DNA of 64,000 nt from an uncultured Ruminococcus sp. (GTDB taxonomy: Bacteria > Bacillota > Clostridia > Oscillospirales > Acutalibacteraceae): positions 22,085 through 86,084 of the forward strand of contig CADCKR010000010.1 of NCBI GenBank assembly GCA_902802105.1, given 5' to 3'. The position numbers and the translations under genes were made by a program. The notes under the pieces were generated by a model. The model did not search any database. It worked only from the letters and a program-made list of their open reading frames with translations, and was not told where the DNA came from. Below, piece after piece: positions 9,334 through 18,748 of the stretch; the first letter of the stretch is position 1; every line of letters starts with the position of its first letter.

Positions 9334-10293
9334 ATGATTGAGATCCAAAAGCCAAAGATAGAAACTACTGAATTATCCGATGACGGAAGATTTGGCAGAT
9401 TTGTTGTAGAACCCCTCGAGCGTGGATTTGGCAACACGCTTGGAAACAGCCTCCGCAGAGTGCTGCTTTCTTCACTTGAGGGTGTGGCAGTTACCTCGAT
9501 AAAGATCGACGGAGTCCTGCATGAGTTTTCAACTATCCCGGGAGTAAAGGAAGACGTTACTGCGATCGTCCTCAACATGAAGGGACTTATTGCAAAGCTT
9601 CACACAAACGGTCCCAAAACAGTGGAGATCAACGCGGAAGGTCCTTGCATCGTCACTGCCGAGTCGATCAAGAGCGATGCAGAGGTAGAGATACTTAATC
9701 CCGAAATGCACATAGCAACTCTCGGCGAAGGTGCAAAGCTCTACATGGAGATCACGCTCAACAAGGGCAGAGGCTATGTTTCAGCTGACAAAAACAAGGC
9801 TGAAATGGCCGGAAATGCAAGCATCATCGGTATTTTGCCGATAGATTCGATATATACGCCCGTACTCAAGGTAAACTATATGGTAGACAATACCCGTGTA
9901 GGTCAGATCACTGACTACGACAAGCTTACCCTCGATGTATGGACAAACGGCGTTATCAATGCGCAGGAAGCTGTATCGCTGGCAGCCAAGGTACTTACAG
10001 AGCACCTCAATCTGTTTGTGAACCTTTCGGATAAGGGCACAAACACTGAGATCATGATCGAGAAGAACGTTCAGGGCAAGGAAAAGGTGCTTGAAATGAC
10101 TATTGAGGAGCTGGATCTTTCAGTTCGCTCATTTAACTGCTTAAAGCGTGCAGGCATCAACACGGTCGAAGACCTCATCAACAAGTCTGAGGATGATATG
10201 ATGAAGGTACGCAACCTTGGCCGCAAATCGCTGGAAGAGGTCGTTGAGAAGCTCAACTCCCTCGGTTTTCAGCTTCAAACTGACGAGGATTGA
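9334..10293 (+). CDS. rpoA: RNA polymerase alpha subunit
   Basis: A 319-residue alpha subunit. The N-terminal dimerisation/assembly domain has [20 protein letters not shown] at about residues 23-42, and the C-terminal DNA-contacting domain ends with the helix-hairpin segment [11 protein letters not shown]. Alpha operon position between rpsD and rplQ is standard. Confidence 0.97.
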   Translation: MIEIQKPKIETTELSDDGRFGRFVVEPLERGFGNTLGNSLRRVLLSSLEGVAVTSIKIDGVLHEFSTIPGVKEDVTAIVLNMKGLIAKLHTNGPKTVEINAEGPCIVTAESIKSDAEVEILNPEMHIATLGEGAKLYMEITLNKGRGYVSADKNKAEMAGNASIIGILPIDSIYTPVLKVNYMVDNTRVGQITDYDKLTLDVWTNGVINAQEAVSLAAKVLTEHLNLFVNLSDKGTNTEIMIEKNVQGKEKVLEMTIEELDLSVRSFNCLKRAGINTVEDLINKSEDDMMKVRNLGRKSLEEVVEKLNSLGFQLQTDED

Positions 10294-10329
10294 TCCTCAA
10301 ACTAACCAAAGGTAAAGGAGTGAATATCT

Positions 10330-10671
10330 ATGCCAGGAACAAGAAAGCTCGGCAGAGAGACTGCTCATAGAACTGCAATGCTCAGAGGTATGGTCACTTT
10401 CCTTCTCGAGAACGGAAAGATCGAAACGACCGTTACCCGTGCAAAAGAAGTCAGTGCAATGACAGAAAAGTTTATCACCATAGCTAAGGAGGAGAACCTC
10501 CACAACAAGCGTCTGGCTCTTGCCTTCATCACCAAGGAGGACGTTGTTACCAAGCTCTTCAAGGAGATCGCTCCCAAGTATGCAGAGCGCAATGGCGGCT
10601 ATACACGCATCACAAAGCTCGGTCCGCGCCGCGGCGATGCAGCTGAGATGGCTATTATAGAGCTTATCTGA
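10330..10671 (+). CDS. rplQ: 50S ribosomal protein L17
   Basis: A 113-residue L17 starting [19 protein letters not shown] with the typical [20 protein letters not shown] end. It is the last gene of the alpha operon and is followed by a clear terminator. Confidence 0.97.
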   Translation: MPGTRKLGRETAHRTAMLRGMVTFLLENGKIETTVTRAKEVSAMTEKFITIAKEENLHNKRLALAFITKEDVVTKLFKEIAPKYAERNGGYTRITKLGPRRGDAAEMAIIELI

Positions 10672-10706
10672 TGAATTGTCTCTAAAAGAAAAGTAATATA
10701 TAGATC

Positions 10707-10740
10707 ACCTCCTGTCGGTCATGCCGGCGGGAGGTTTTTG
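10707..10740 (+). terminator. Rho-independent terminator of the ribosomal operon
   Basis: A 12-bp stem (10707-10718 with 10725-10736, including G-T pairs) closes a short loop and is followed by TTTTTG. It lies 36 nt after rplQ and ends the long ribosomal transcription unit. Confidence 0.88.
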
Positions 10741-10951
10741 TTATCATATTGATCGTCTGAAACATGGTTTTCGTGGGGAGCTTTTCGGAAAGTCCCATGA
10801 TAAAAATCAATTTCCCTGATAAAATTTTATTATCCAATGACAAATGATGATAAATGTGCTATACTGATATCAGCAGCTTTGGAGCTTTGGACATTGCGCA
10901 TGGCGAAGCTTCGGTCTGAGCGTTATCAAGGAATATTATGAGGTGAAGAAA

Positions 10952-11614
10952 ATGGCGGAAACTGCTGAGAAAATTGTTACCTGCCCGATGTGCGGCGTGA
11001 GAAGTACAGTAAACATTCCCGTCAGCGTGAATACAGTAAGGGATCCGGAGGTAAGGGACAGGATCATGGACGAGACCTTCTTTTTGTGGAAGTGCAGAAA
11101 GTGCGGCATGAACTCCAAAATGCTCCATCCGCTGCTTTACAGCAATGTGGACAGGAAATTCATGGTGTACTATATACCGAAGGTGTCAAGAAGTCAGATC
11201 TGCGATGAAAAGCTTGAAAATAAGTTCAGCGACCTTGCGGATGTCAGGCGGCGCGTTGTGGATAGCATAAACGCAATGAAGGAAAAGATCGTTATATTCG
11301 AGAACAGCTACAGCGATATGGCGGTCGAGCTTTCAAAGCTTGCTGTTGCAGAGGTCGTTTCAAAGATAACCGGACAGACTGTCTATGAAGGCTATTGTAC
11401 CGAGATAAACAAGACTCAGAATCAGATCACGTTCCAGTTCTTCCTCGGAGCAAATCACAGGTCGTACATACATACTACAAGGTACGATGTGTATAACAGG
11501 TCTCTTTCTATTGTAAAGGAATGCTTTCAGGATGTGGAGAAAAAGCGGGGCTTCCTTAATATAAACCAGAACTGGGCGTCAGAGGCGCTGAGAAGGTATA
11601 AGGGCTATGAGTAA
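10952..11614 (+). CDS. CpXC-domain zinc protein
   Basis: A 220-residue protein of unknown function. The N-terminal CPMC (about residues 12-15) and the later CRKC form the paired CxxC zinc site of the CpXC family. Between them the VRDPEVRDRIMDETFFLWKC stretch fits that family. The C-terminal half is helical with no known motif. ATG 10952 has GAGGTG six bases upstream, so it is preferred to the in-frame GTG at 10943. It is monocistronic by spacing. Confidence 0.75.
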   Translation: MAETAEKIVTCPMCGVRSTVNIPVSVNTVRDPEVRDRIMDETFFLWKCRKCGMNSKMLHPLLYSNVDRKFMVYYIPKVSRSQICDEKLENKFSDLADVRRRVVDSINAMKEKIVIFENSYSDMAVELSKLAVAEVVSKITGQTVYEGYCTEINKTQNQITFQFFLGANHRSYIHTTRYDVYNRSLSIVKECFQDVEKKRGFLNINQNWASEALRRYKGYE

Positions 11615-11766
11615 GGCGGCTTTTTGTTATATCTGAATTTTACTAAGGGCTGCTGTGAAACCGTCAGCCTGTTTTTGTGAAGCCGCAGAACGGCCGGAAA
11701 ACACAAAAAATTCAGCATTTGTTCCCGTTCGGAAAGAAAGATCTGCCTGCTTCATATACTTGTATA

Positions 11767-11814
11767 GTTTTTTAGAAAAAAATTTTAAAAAATATAGATT
11801 TTTTTCTAAAAAAC
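11767..11814. promoter_or_regulatory. Perfect 16-bp inverted repeat upstream of ppdK
   Basis: GTTTTTTAGAAAAAAA at 11767-11782 is mirrored exactly by its reverse complement at 11799-11814, with a 16-nt spacer. It lies just upstream of the -10 box of ppdK. The arms are AT-only apart from two G/C pairs, so it is a poor terminator stem; an operator or curved-DNA activator site is more likely. The bound protein is unknown. Confidence 0.6.
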
Positions 11815-11839
11815 AATAGCAATTTTCTGATAGATATGT

Positions 11840-11845
11840 TATAAT
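11840..11845 (+). promoter_or_regulatory. Probable -10 box of ppdK
   Basis: A perfect TATAAT lies 47 nt before the ppdK start. The position 17 bp upstream (TAGCAA, 11817-11822) is a poor -35 box, which suggests that the adjacent inverted repeat helps recruit polymerase or controls it. Confidence 0.55.
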
Positions 11846-11891
11846 GGGATTGGCGACATAGTCGAACTTTTATTATCAGGAGGTTTTTCCA

Positions 11892-14522
11892 ATGGCTAAA
11901 AAATGGGTGTATCTGTTTAGCGAGGGCGACGCTAATATGCGTGAGCTTCTCGGCGGTAAGGGCGCTAACCTTGCTGAAATGACCAAGATCGGTCTCCCTG
12001 TTCCTCAGGGCTTTACTATTTCTACAGAGGCTTGTACTCAGTATTATGAGGACGGCAGAAAGATCAATGATGAGATCCAGGCTCAGATCATGGAATACAT
12101 CACAAAGATGGAAGAGATCACAGGCAAGAAGTTCGGTGACAAGACAAACCCGCTTCTCGTTTCTGTTCGTTCAGGTGCAAGAGCTTCAATGCCCGGCATG
12201 ATGGATACTATCCTCAACCTCGGTCTTAACGAGGAGGTAGTAGAGGTCATCGCAGCTCAGTCAGGTAATCCCCGCTGGGCTTGGGACTGCTACAGAAGAT
12301 TTATCCAGATGTTCTCCGACGTTGTTATGGAGGTCGGCAAGAAGTACTTCGAGCAGCTCATCGACGAGATGAAGGAGAAGAAGGGCGTTAAGCAGGACGT
12401 AGAGCTTACAGCTGACGATCTTAAAGAGCTTGCTGCTCAGTTCAAAGCTGAATATAAGGCTAAGATCGGTGACGACTTCCCCTCAGATCCGAAGGTACAG
12501 CTCATGGAGGCTATCAAGGCTGTATTCCGTTCCTGGGATAACCCGAGAGCTAACGTATATCGCCGTGATAACGATATTCCTTATTCATGGGGTACTGCTG
12601 TTAACGTACAGTCAATGGCATTCGGCAACATGGGTGACGACTGCGGTACCGGTGTTGCATTTACCCGTGATCCTGCTACAGGCGATAAGGGCCTCTTCGG
12701 TGAGTTCCTTACAAATGCACAGGGTGAGGACGTTGTTGCAGGCGTTCGTACTCCTATGAAGATACAGGAAATGGCAGACAAGTTCCCCGAGGCTTTCAAG
12801 CAGTTCGAGGAGGTTTGCTCTACACTTGAGAATCACTACAGAGATATGCAGGATATGGAGTTCACCGTTGAGCACGGCAAGCTCTATATGCTCCAGACAA
12901 GAAACGGTAAGAGAACTGCAAAGGCTGCTCTCAAGATCGCTTGTGACCTCGTTGATGAGGGCATGAGAACTGAGGAAGAGGCTGTTGCAATGATCGACCC
13001 GCGTAACCTCGACACACTTCTCCACCCGCAGTTCGATGCTAAGGCTCTTAAGGCTGCTACACCTATCGGCAAGGGTCTGGGCGCATCTCCCGGCGCTGCT
13101 TGCGGACAGATCGTATTCACAGCTGAGGATGCTGAGGCTTGGAATGCTGCAGGCAAGAAGGTAGTTCTCGTAAGACTTGAGACTTCACCTGAGGATATCA
13201 CAGGTATGAAGGCTTCTCAGGGTATCCTTACAGTCCGCGGCGGTATGACATCTCACGCAGCTGTTGTTGCCCGCGGCATGGGTTCATGCTGCGTATCAGG
13301 CTGCTCTGATATCGTAATGGACGAGGCTAACAAGAAGTTCACACTCGGCGGCAAGACCTTCGTTGAGGGCGACTTCATTTCTATTGACGGTTCAACAGGA
13401 AACATCTATGATGGTATCATCCCCACAGTTGATGCTCAGATTGCTGGTGAGTTCGGCAGAGTTATGGCATGGGCTGACAAGTACAGAAAGCTCAAGGTAA
13501 GAACAAATGCTGATACACCTGCTGACGCTAAGAAGGCTCGTGAGCTTGGTGCTGAGGGTATCGGTCTTTGCCGTACAGAGCATATGTTCTTTGAGGGCGA
13601 CAGAATCGATGCATTCAGAGAGATGATCTGCGCTGATACAGTTGAAGAGAGAGAAGCAGCTCTTGCTAAGATCCTTCCTGTACAGCAGGGCGATTTCGAG
13701 GCTCTCTATGAGGCTCTTGAAGGCAACCCCGTAACGATCCGTTTCCTCGATCCTCCGCTCCATGAGTTCGTTCCCACTGAGGAAGAGGACATCAAGAAGC
13801 TTGCTGACGCTCAGGGCAAGACCGTTGAGCAGATCAAGGCTATCATTGATTCTCTCCATGAGTTCAACCCGATGATGGGTCATCGCGGATGCCGTCTTGC
13901 AGTTACATATCCTGAAATTGCAAAGATGCAGACCTCTGCTGTTATCCGCGCTGCTATCAACGTTCAGAAGAAGCATCCGGATTGGAAGGTAGAGCCCGAG
14001 ATCATGATCCCGCTCGTAGGCGATATCAAGGAGCTCAAGTATGTAAAGAAGTTTGTAGTAGAGACAGCTGATGCTGAGATCGCTGCTGCAGGCGCAGACC
14101 TCAAGTATGAGGTAGGTACAATGATCGAGATCCCGAGAGCTGCTCTCACAGCTGACGATATAGCTAAGGAAGCTGAGTTCTTCTGCTTCGGTACTAACGA
14201 CCTTACTCAGATGACATTCGGCTTCAGCCGTGACGATGCAGGTAAGTTCCTCAGTGCATACTATGATGCAAAGATCTTTGAGAACGATCCGTTTGCTAAG
14301 CTTGATCAGACAGGCGTTGGCAAGCTGATGAAGATGGCTATTGAGCTCGGTAAGGCTGAGCGTCCCACACTCCACTGCGGTATCTGCGGTGAGCACGGCG
14401 GCGATCCCTCATCTGTTGAGTTCTGCCATAAGATCGGTCTTGACTATGTATCATGCTCACCCTTCAGAGTACCGATCGCTCGTCTTGCTGCTGCACAGGC
14501 TGCAATCGCTGACAAGAAGTAA
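11892..14522 (+). CDS. ppdK: Pyruvate, phosphate dikinase
   Basis: An 876-residue PPDK, which interconverts pyruvate + ATP + Pi and PEP + AMP + PPi. The ATP-grasp domain occupies the N-terminus (SVRSGARASMPGMMDTILNL), the phosphohistidine domain has GGMTSHAAVVARG with His455, and the PEP/pyruvate barrel ends with the catalytic CGICGEHGGDP loop near residues 829-838. In rumen and gut clostridia PPDK often serves PPi-linked glycolysis. Strong ribosome site AGGAGG. The gene is rich in preferred codons, which implies high expression. It is a single-gene unit with its own terminator. Confidence 0.97.
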   Translation: MAKKWVYLFSEGDANMRELLGGKGANLAEMTKIGLPVPQGFTISTEACTQYYEDGRKINDEIQAQIMEYITKMEEITGKKFGDKTNPLLVSVRSGARASMPGMMDTILNLGLNEEVVEVIAAQSGNPRWAWDCYRRFIQMFSDVVMEVGKKYFEQLIDEMKEKKGVKQDVELTADDLKELAAQFKAEYKAKIGDDFPSDPKVQLMEAIKAVFRSWDNPRANVYRRDNDIPYSWGTAVNVQSMAFGNMGDDCGTGVAFTRDPATGDKGLFGEFLTNAQGEDVVAGVRTPMKIQEMADKFPEAFKQFEEVCSTLENHYRDMQDMEFTVEHGKLYMLQTRNGKRTAKAALKIACDLVDEGMRTEEEAVAMIDPRNLDTLLHPQFDAKALKAATPIGKGLGASPGAACGQIVFTAEDAEAWNAAGKKVVLVRLETSPEDITGMKASQGILTVRGGMTSHAAVVARGMGSCCVSGCSDIVMDEANKKFTLGGKTFVEGDFISIDGSTGNIYDGIIPTVDAQIAGEFGRVMAWADKYRKLKVRTNADTPADAKKARELGAEGIGLCRTEHMFFEGDRIDAFREMICADTVEEREAALAKILPVQQGDFEALYEALEGNPVTIRFLDPPLHEFVPTEEEDIKKLADAQGKTVEQIKAIIDSLHEFNPMMGHRGCRLAVTYPEIAKMQTSAVIRAAINVQKKHPDWKVEPEIMIPLVGDIKELKYVKKFVVETADAEIAAAGADLKYEVGTMIEIPRAALTADDIAKEAEFFCFGTNDLTQMTFGFSRDDAGKFLSAYYDAKIFENDPFAKLDQTGVGKLMKMAIELGKAERPTLHCGICGEHGGDPSSVEFCHKIGLDYVSCSPFRVPIARLAAAQAAIADKK

Positions 14523-14558
14523 TTCTTATAGGCTGAGTAATAGAACAGCATAATTATT

Positions 14559-14590
14559 GTCCCCGATATCAAATGATGTCGGGGACTTTT
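14559..14590 (+). terminator. Terminator after ppdK
   Basis: A stem of GTCCCCGATATC (14559-14570) with GATGTCGGGGAC (14575-14586) and a TTTT tail, 37 nt after the stop. Confidence 0.88.
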
Positions 14591-14687
14591 ATGTGCTGTA
14601 TGGTGTACATTATTATTGATGTTCAGGCATTTGCAGATAATTGATCAGGCGGCAATAATTATAAACCTTTTAACAGGAGATGAAAAA

Positions 14688-15125
14688 ATGTCCGGATACT
14701 GTTTTTATGGCTGGCGTTCAGCTGTCATACAAGATAAGAGAGGTCTGACGCCAAGGGATTACTACGATATTTTGTCGGATATATGGTGCGCGGAAACGTG
14801 TGCCCCGCGTCTGAGGGATAAGTGGAGCAAGGATAATAAGACGCTTGGGCAGTGTTCTGTAACAGCTTTTCTGATGCAGGATATTTTCGGGGGCAAGGTA
14901 TTCGGCATACTGCGCCCCGGAGGAAACTACCATTGCTTTAATGTGGTAGGAGACTGCGTGTTTGACCTCACAAGCGAACAGTTCGGTGATGAGGTTTTGA
15001 ATTATGAGGATAGTTCGGAGCAATTAAGGGAGATACATTTTAAAAAAGAAGAGAAAAGAATGAGGTATGAGTTATTGAAGGCTCAGACTCAGCTTTCACT
15101 CGAAAGTCTTACCGGCGAGAATTGA
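14688..15125 (+). CDS. YunG-like protein of unknown function
   Basis: A 145-residue cytosolic protein. The pattern W-x4-C-x-P near residues 37-45, then GQCSVTAFLMQDIFGGKV, then HCFN and DLTSEQF recalls Bacillus YunG-type proteins, whose function is unknown; conserved Cys and His suggest an enzyme-like or metal-binding fold. ATG 14688 follows AGGAGATG; an earlier in-frame start at 14616 has no ribosome site. Confidence 0.6.
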   Translation: MSGYCFYGWRSAVIQDKRGLTPRDYYDILSDIWCAETCAPRLRDKWSKDNKTLGQCSVTAFLMQDIFGGKVFGILRPGGNYHCFNVVGDCVFDLTSEQFGDEVLNYEDSSEQLREIHFKKEEKRMRYELLKAQTQLSLESLTGEN

Positions 15126-15139
15126 TTTCTGTATAATGA

Positions 15140-15168
15140 TTGACAAAAAAATTGATTTGTTGTAAAAT
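15140..15168 (+). promoter_or_regulatory. Sigma-A type promoter
   Basis: TTGACA (15140-15145), 17-bp spacer, TAAAAT (15163-15168), 79 nt upstream of the gene starting at 15248. It overlaps the tail of the YunG-like transcription unit and probably drives the 15248 gene and tgt. Confidence 0.75.
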
Positions 15169-15247
15169 ATTTCTATGCAACGTAAAAGCTGTCCTTGTGC
15201 TTAAAGACAGAATGGCAGAATAACAACCGGAAAGGAATAATATTGAT

Positions 15248-16006
15248 ATGATTACTTTTGAAACAAAGATCAGAGAGCAGACAGTCAGATTATATGCTGA
15301 CCTTCCGCTGAAAAACGCAGCAGGCGCTATTATGCGTGTGCTTGCAGACGTCAGCCGTAAAACCAATATCTTCAATAATAAGTTTACCCTTAACTTTGGC
15401 TGGGGCTTCTTCTTCCTTACTCAGAAGAGCGAGAGCGACGGCGAAAAATTCTGGGTGGTTGAAACTATTGATTTCAACAAGAATCCGGCAAAAGACAGAA
15501 CAGATAACCTCACAACGGCTCTTGTTGTGCAGAATATGCAGATGGAGGCTGTTCAGGTGGCAAAGGTAAAGCCTGAAAACTGCACCTGTAAGGACACGGT
15601 CCTTGTGCTGAAAGAGGCGCTCTCTTCAAACGATGTATATATGCACAGAAAGGAAGCCGCTAAGAACGGAGATTCCGGCTGGTATCTTGGCCTGCTTTAT
15701 GATCCCGATGATGAAAGCCATGTTCTTGCAGATTTTGAGAGTATGCCTACCTACAAGCTTATAGCTTTCTGTCCTGATGCAATGAGAGTGCTCCAGCTTC
15801 CGGTGGGAACTGTAGCTGTGTTCAACAATAAGTCGCTTACCGCTCTTGTTGATGCTGACGACAACACCATGAAATTCACTACCGATGAAGAAAGAAGACG
15901 TCTCGGAGAGAAGCAGCGCAAAGAGTTTGAGGCAGAGGTGGCTGCGGCAAGAGAAAGAGCAAAGGCCGGACAGTCTGATGCGCAGAGCTCCGAAAGCGCA
16001 GAATGA
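15248..16006 (+). CDS. Hypothetical protein, possible DUF2185/Imm33-like C-terminal domain
   Basis: A 252-residue soluble protein. The first 120 residues have no known motif. Residues about 130-200 contain DSGWYLGLL and a following Pro-rich, hydrophobic stretch ending in VAVFNN, which resembles the DUF2185 (Imm33) fold found in polymorphic-toxin immunity and SUFU-like proteins; this match is weak. The C-terminal 40 residues are charged and probably coiled coil. It ends 7 nt before tgt, so they are likely cotranscribed, although no functional link is known. Confidence 0.5.
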   Translation: MITFETKIREQTVRLYADLPLKNAAGAIMRVLADVSRKTNIFNNKFTLNFGWGFFFLTQKSESDGEKFWVVETIDFNKNPAKDRTDNLTTALVVQNMQMEAVQVAKVKPENCTCKDTVLVLKEALSSNDVYMHRKEAAKNGDSGWYLGLLYDPDDESHVLADFESMPTYKLIAFCPDAMRVLQLPVGTVAVFNNKSLTALVDADDNTMKFTTDEERRRLGEKQRKEFEAEVAAARERAKAGQSDAQSSESAE

Positions 16007-16012
16007 TCGGAA

Positions 16013-17143
16013 ATGTTTAAGCTTATAAAACAATGCGGCAGGGCAAGGAGAGGAGAGCTCATTACTCCTCACGGTACAGTCATGACGCCTGCTTTTATGA
16101 ATGTTGCTACCTGCGGAGCGATAAAGGGAGCTGTATCGGCTCTTGACCTGAAGGAGCTGCGCTGTCAGGTGCAGCTGTGCAATACCTACCACCTGCATCT
16201 TCGCCCTGGAGACGTAAATGTGAAAAAGCTCGGAGGTCTGCATAGGTTTACCCGGTGGAACGGCCCTATCCTTACAGACAGCGGCGGGTTTCAGGTGTTT
16301 TCGCTTGCAAAGCTGCGCAATATCAAAGAAGAGGGAGTTACATTCGCATCTCATATTGACGGACATAGGATCTTTATGGGGCCGGAGGAAAGCATGACGA
16401 TACAGTCTAACCTTGGCTCTACTATTGCAATGGCTTTTGATGAGTGTATTGAAAATCCCGCGGAATACGATTATACAAAAAAATCGTGTGACCGTACCTA
16501 CAGATGGCTTGTCCGCTGCCGTGACAAAATGAGGGAGCTCAACTCTCTTGACGATACAATAAACAAAGAACAGTATCTTTTCGGCATCAATCAGGGCTCG
16601 ACATACGATGATCTGCGCATAGACCATATGAAGCGTATCCGTGAGCTTGATCTTGACGGTTATGCTATAGGCGGTCTTGCAGTTGGAGAAAGCGCCGAAG
16701 AGATGTACCATATTATAGATGTCACCGAAGAATATATGCCCAAGGATAAGCCGAGATATCTTATGGGTGTGGGAACGCCCGTGAATATACTCGAAGCAGT
16801 ATACCGCGGTGTTGATATGTTCGATTGTGTTATGCCCACGCGGAACGCACGTCATGCAAATGTTTTTACATGGAGCGGCAGACGCAACATGATGAACGAA
16901 AAATATACCCTTGACGAGGAGCCTGTTGACACTGAATGCTCGTGCCCTGTGTGCAGGAATTTTACAAGAGCATATATAAGGCATCTTTTCAAAAGCGGAG
17001 AGATGCTTGCAATGAGGCTGTGTGTAATGCATAACGTCTGGTTCTACAATACGCTGCTTATGAAGATCAGGGAAGCTTTGGATAACGGCAGCTTTGATGA
17101 GTTTTATCTCCATTACCGTAATATCCTTGACAAGCGCATATAG
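16013..17143 (+). CDS. tgt: tRNA-guanine transglycosylase
   Basis: A 376-residue TGT, which exchanges G34 of GUN-anticodon tRNAs for preQ1 in queuosine synthesis. The active-site segments TDSGGFQVFSL, MAFDEC and VMPTRNARHAN are present, and the zinc site is C-S-C-P-V-C with a downstream His (C-x-C-x2-C-x25-H). Neighbour order tgt-yajC is common in bacteria. No queA is present here. Confidence 0.96.
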   Translation: MFKLIKQCGRARRGELITPHGTVMTPAFMNVATCGAIKGAVSALDLKELRCQVQLCNTYHLHLRPGDVNVKKLGGLHRFTRWNGPILTDSGGFQVFSLAKLRNIKEEGVTFASHIDGHRIFMGPEESMTIQSNLGSTIAMAFDECIENPAEYDYTKKSCDRTYRWLVRCRDKMRELNSLDDTINKEQYLFGINQGSTYDDLRIDHMKRIRELDLDGYAIGGLAVGESAEEMYHIIDVTEEYMPKDKPRYLMGVGTPVNILEAVYRGVDMFDCVMPTRNARHANVFTWSGRRNMMNEKYTLDEEPVDTECSCPVCRNFTRAYIRHLFKSGEMLAMRLCVMHNVWFYNTLLMKIREALDNGSFDEFYLHYRNILDKRI

Positions 17144-17262
17144 CAGCGCTTGCGATCATAGGCGGCTGCCGCAGTTTTGCTGTGAATGCATTACTGCGGT
17201 ATATTTTTGGGAAATGTAATAAAATAAATGTTTCATTTGTAATATTATCTGAATTATTGCTA

Positions 17263-17291
17263 TTGAAAGAAAAAGGAAAAACTGTTATAAT
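17263..17291 (+). promoter_or_regulatory. Promoter of yajC
   Basis: TTGAAA (17263-17268), 17-bp spacer, TATAAT (17286-17291), 34 nt before the yajC start. Confidence 0.75.
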
Positions 17292-17324
17292 ATTAACATT
17301 ATTTTGGAAAGGAAGATCTATTAA

Positions 17325-17804
17325 ATGATATCAGGATTTTTTGAAAATACTGCAGCAGCTGCAAACAGTGCCGGTGCTGCAAGTGCCGCCAGTGCTGCAC
17401 AGAATGCCAATGCCGCGCAGCAGGCTAATCCCTGGCAGTGGGTGCTTACCATAGGTGTATGGGTGGTTGTTATTGCCGCTGCATATTTCCTGTTTATTCG
17501 TCCTTCAAAGAAAAGGCAGAAGCAGGAGGAGGAGCTGAGAAACAGCATCGAGATCGGTGATGAAGTAACTACTATCGGCGGTATCGTCGGCTTGGTTATC
17601 GCAATTAAGGATGACGATGAAACTATTGTCATTGAAACAGGCAGCGACAGGACAAGAATGCGCTTCAAGAAGTGGGCTATCGCTTCTGTTGATACTCCTG
17701 ACAAGCAGCCTAAGAAGGAAGAAAAGAAGGAAGATAAGAAGGAAGACAAGAAAGACAACGATAAGGAAGACAAAAAAAGCAAAAGAAACAAGTACGAAGA
17801 GTGA
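17325..17804 (+). CDS. yajC: Sec translocase accessory protein YajC
   Basis: A 159-residue protein with one membrane helix (about residues 41-64), then the YajC pattern FIRPSKKRQKQEEELRNSI and GDEVTTIGGIVG. YajC associates with SecDF-YidC. The Ala-rich N-terminus and a Lys/Glu/Asp-rich tail of about 30 residues are longer than usual for the family. secDF is not in the window. Confidence 0.93.
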   Translation: MISGFFENTAAAANSAGAASAASAAQNANAAQQANPWQWVLTIGVWVVVIAAAYFLFIRPSKKRQKQEEELRNSIEIGDEVTTIGGIVGLVIAIKDDDETIVIETGSDRTRMRFKKWAIASVDTPDKQPKKEEKKEDKKEDKKDNDKEDKKSKRNKYEE

Positions 17805-17828
17805 TTTTCTGCAAAATGAGGTGAGCTT

Positions 17829-18236
17829 ATGAATGATCGTGGTGCGCTGATAAGCTGCAGCATTGTAGAGCTTGGCGGCATGACAGGCGGTGAATATGAG
17901 GTAAGCGTTGAGAAGGACGCAGAGGGCAGGATACTTGCGACCTATTTAAAAAAAGAAACTGCCACAAGCAGGGTCGTAAAGAAAAAGAAAAAGATAAAGC
18001 CTGAGGTTTTTGAAAAGCTTGAAGATGCCCTTTCGACCTTTGATTTTGAAAAGAAGGCTGAGCCTGACGTTATACTTCAGAGAAAGCAGCTTGCCGCCCT
18101 GGATGCTCCTGTCAAGCTTGTTACTGTGCGCTACGAGAAAGTGTCCTATGATCTTTGCACAGAGGACACTGCGGAGGAAAACATTTCAGCCGCGCGCATT
18201 CTCACCGGTTTCTTCGTATCTGCGTTTGACGAATAA
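17829..18236 (+). CDS. Hypothetical protein downstream of yajC
   Basis: A 135-residue charged soluble protein with no family that I recognise. A lysine run (KKKKKIK) lies near residue 52. It starts 25 nt after yajC with GAGGTGAG as ribosome site, so it is probably part of the same operon, and a terminator follows directly. Confidence 0.65.
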   Translation: MNDRGALISCSIVELGGMTGGEYEVSVEKDAEGRILATYLKKETATSRVVKKKKKIKPEVFEKLEDALSTFDFEKKAEPDVILQRKQLAALDAPVKLVTVRYEKVSYDLCTEDTAEENISAARILTGFFVSAFDE

Positions 18237-18244
18237 TGATATAA

Positions 18245-18287
18245 AAGCAGGTTCTGTCTGAAATGACGGAGCCTGTTATTTTTTTGC
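18245..18287 (+). terminator. Terminator of the yajC unit
   Basis: A 13-bp stem with G-T pairs (left arm AGCAGGTTCTGTC, right arm GACGGAGCCTGTT) followed by a run of T residues. Confidence 0.82.
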
Positions 18288-18349
18288 ATCGGCACGAATA
18301 TACTGTATAAACAAACCGGATCATTGAACGATGGAATGGAGCGGTGCTG

Positions 18350-18748
18350 ATGAAAAACGATGTTTCAAAGAAAAAGAAGGAGCTTATCAGGTCTGTAAGG
18401 GCAGTTCTTACCGGAGCGCTTGCGGGATCTGCGGCGGCGATGATCCTTCTGCTTGTCTGCGTTTACGCTGTTGTAAAAATGCAGTCGATACCTTACGGCG
18501 CCATCACGCCGCTGTCGGTCGTTATGACCTGTCTGGGCGCATTTATCGGCGGATATATCTGCGGGCGCATCAGCAGGCGGCTCGGCATGGCGCTCGGCGC
18601 CGCCTGCGGCGGGATAATGTTCCTGATATTTGTAGGTATCGGGCTTGCAGCGGGCGGTATTATCGGCAGTGTTACGCTTATCAGGCTTGCCCTGATGGCT
18701 GCATCGGGCGCTCTTGGAGGTATAGCCGGAGTTAATCGAAGACGTTGA
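18350..18748 (+). CDS. TIGR04086-type small membrane protein
   Basis: A 132-residue protein with four predicted membrane helices and small-residue packing motifs (GALAGSAAA, GAFIGGYICGRISRRLG). It fits the TIGR04086 membrane family, which in Clostridia is usually found between yajC and the SCIFF genes, as here. Function unknown. The ATG at 18350 is preferred over GTG 18344 because of the GGAG at 18338-18341. Confidence 0.72.
   Translation: MKNDVSKKKKELIRSVRAVLTGALAGSAAAMILLLVCVYAVVKMQSIPYGAITPLSVVMTCLGAFIGGYICGRISRRLGMALGAACGGIMFLIFVGIGLAAGGIIGSVTLIRLALMAASGALGGIAGVNRRR

Noticed and set aside
11767-11814. Inverted repeat as rho-independent terminator of the CpXC gene
   Set aside because: The stem is almost pure A-T, 150 nt after the stop, and lies beside a promoter; an operator is more plausible.
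13392-14396. Minus-strand open frame of 334 codons opposite ppdK
   Set aside because: Shadow of a highly codon-biased gene; Leu/Ser/Cys-rich product without any domain.
15626-17113. Minus-strand open frame of 495 codons opposite tgt
   Set aside because: It is antisense to tgt, has no ribosome site or family motif, and its length follows from the codon bias of the plus-strand gene.
18331-18735. Plus-strand frame of 134 codons overlapping the TIGR04086-type gene
   Set aside because: Its product is Arg/Cys-rich without helices; the shifted frame encodes a clean four-helix membrane protein with a ribosome site.
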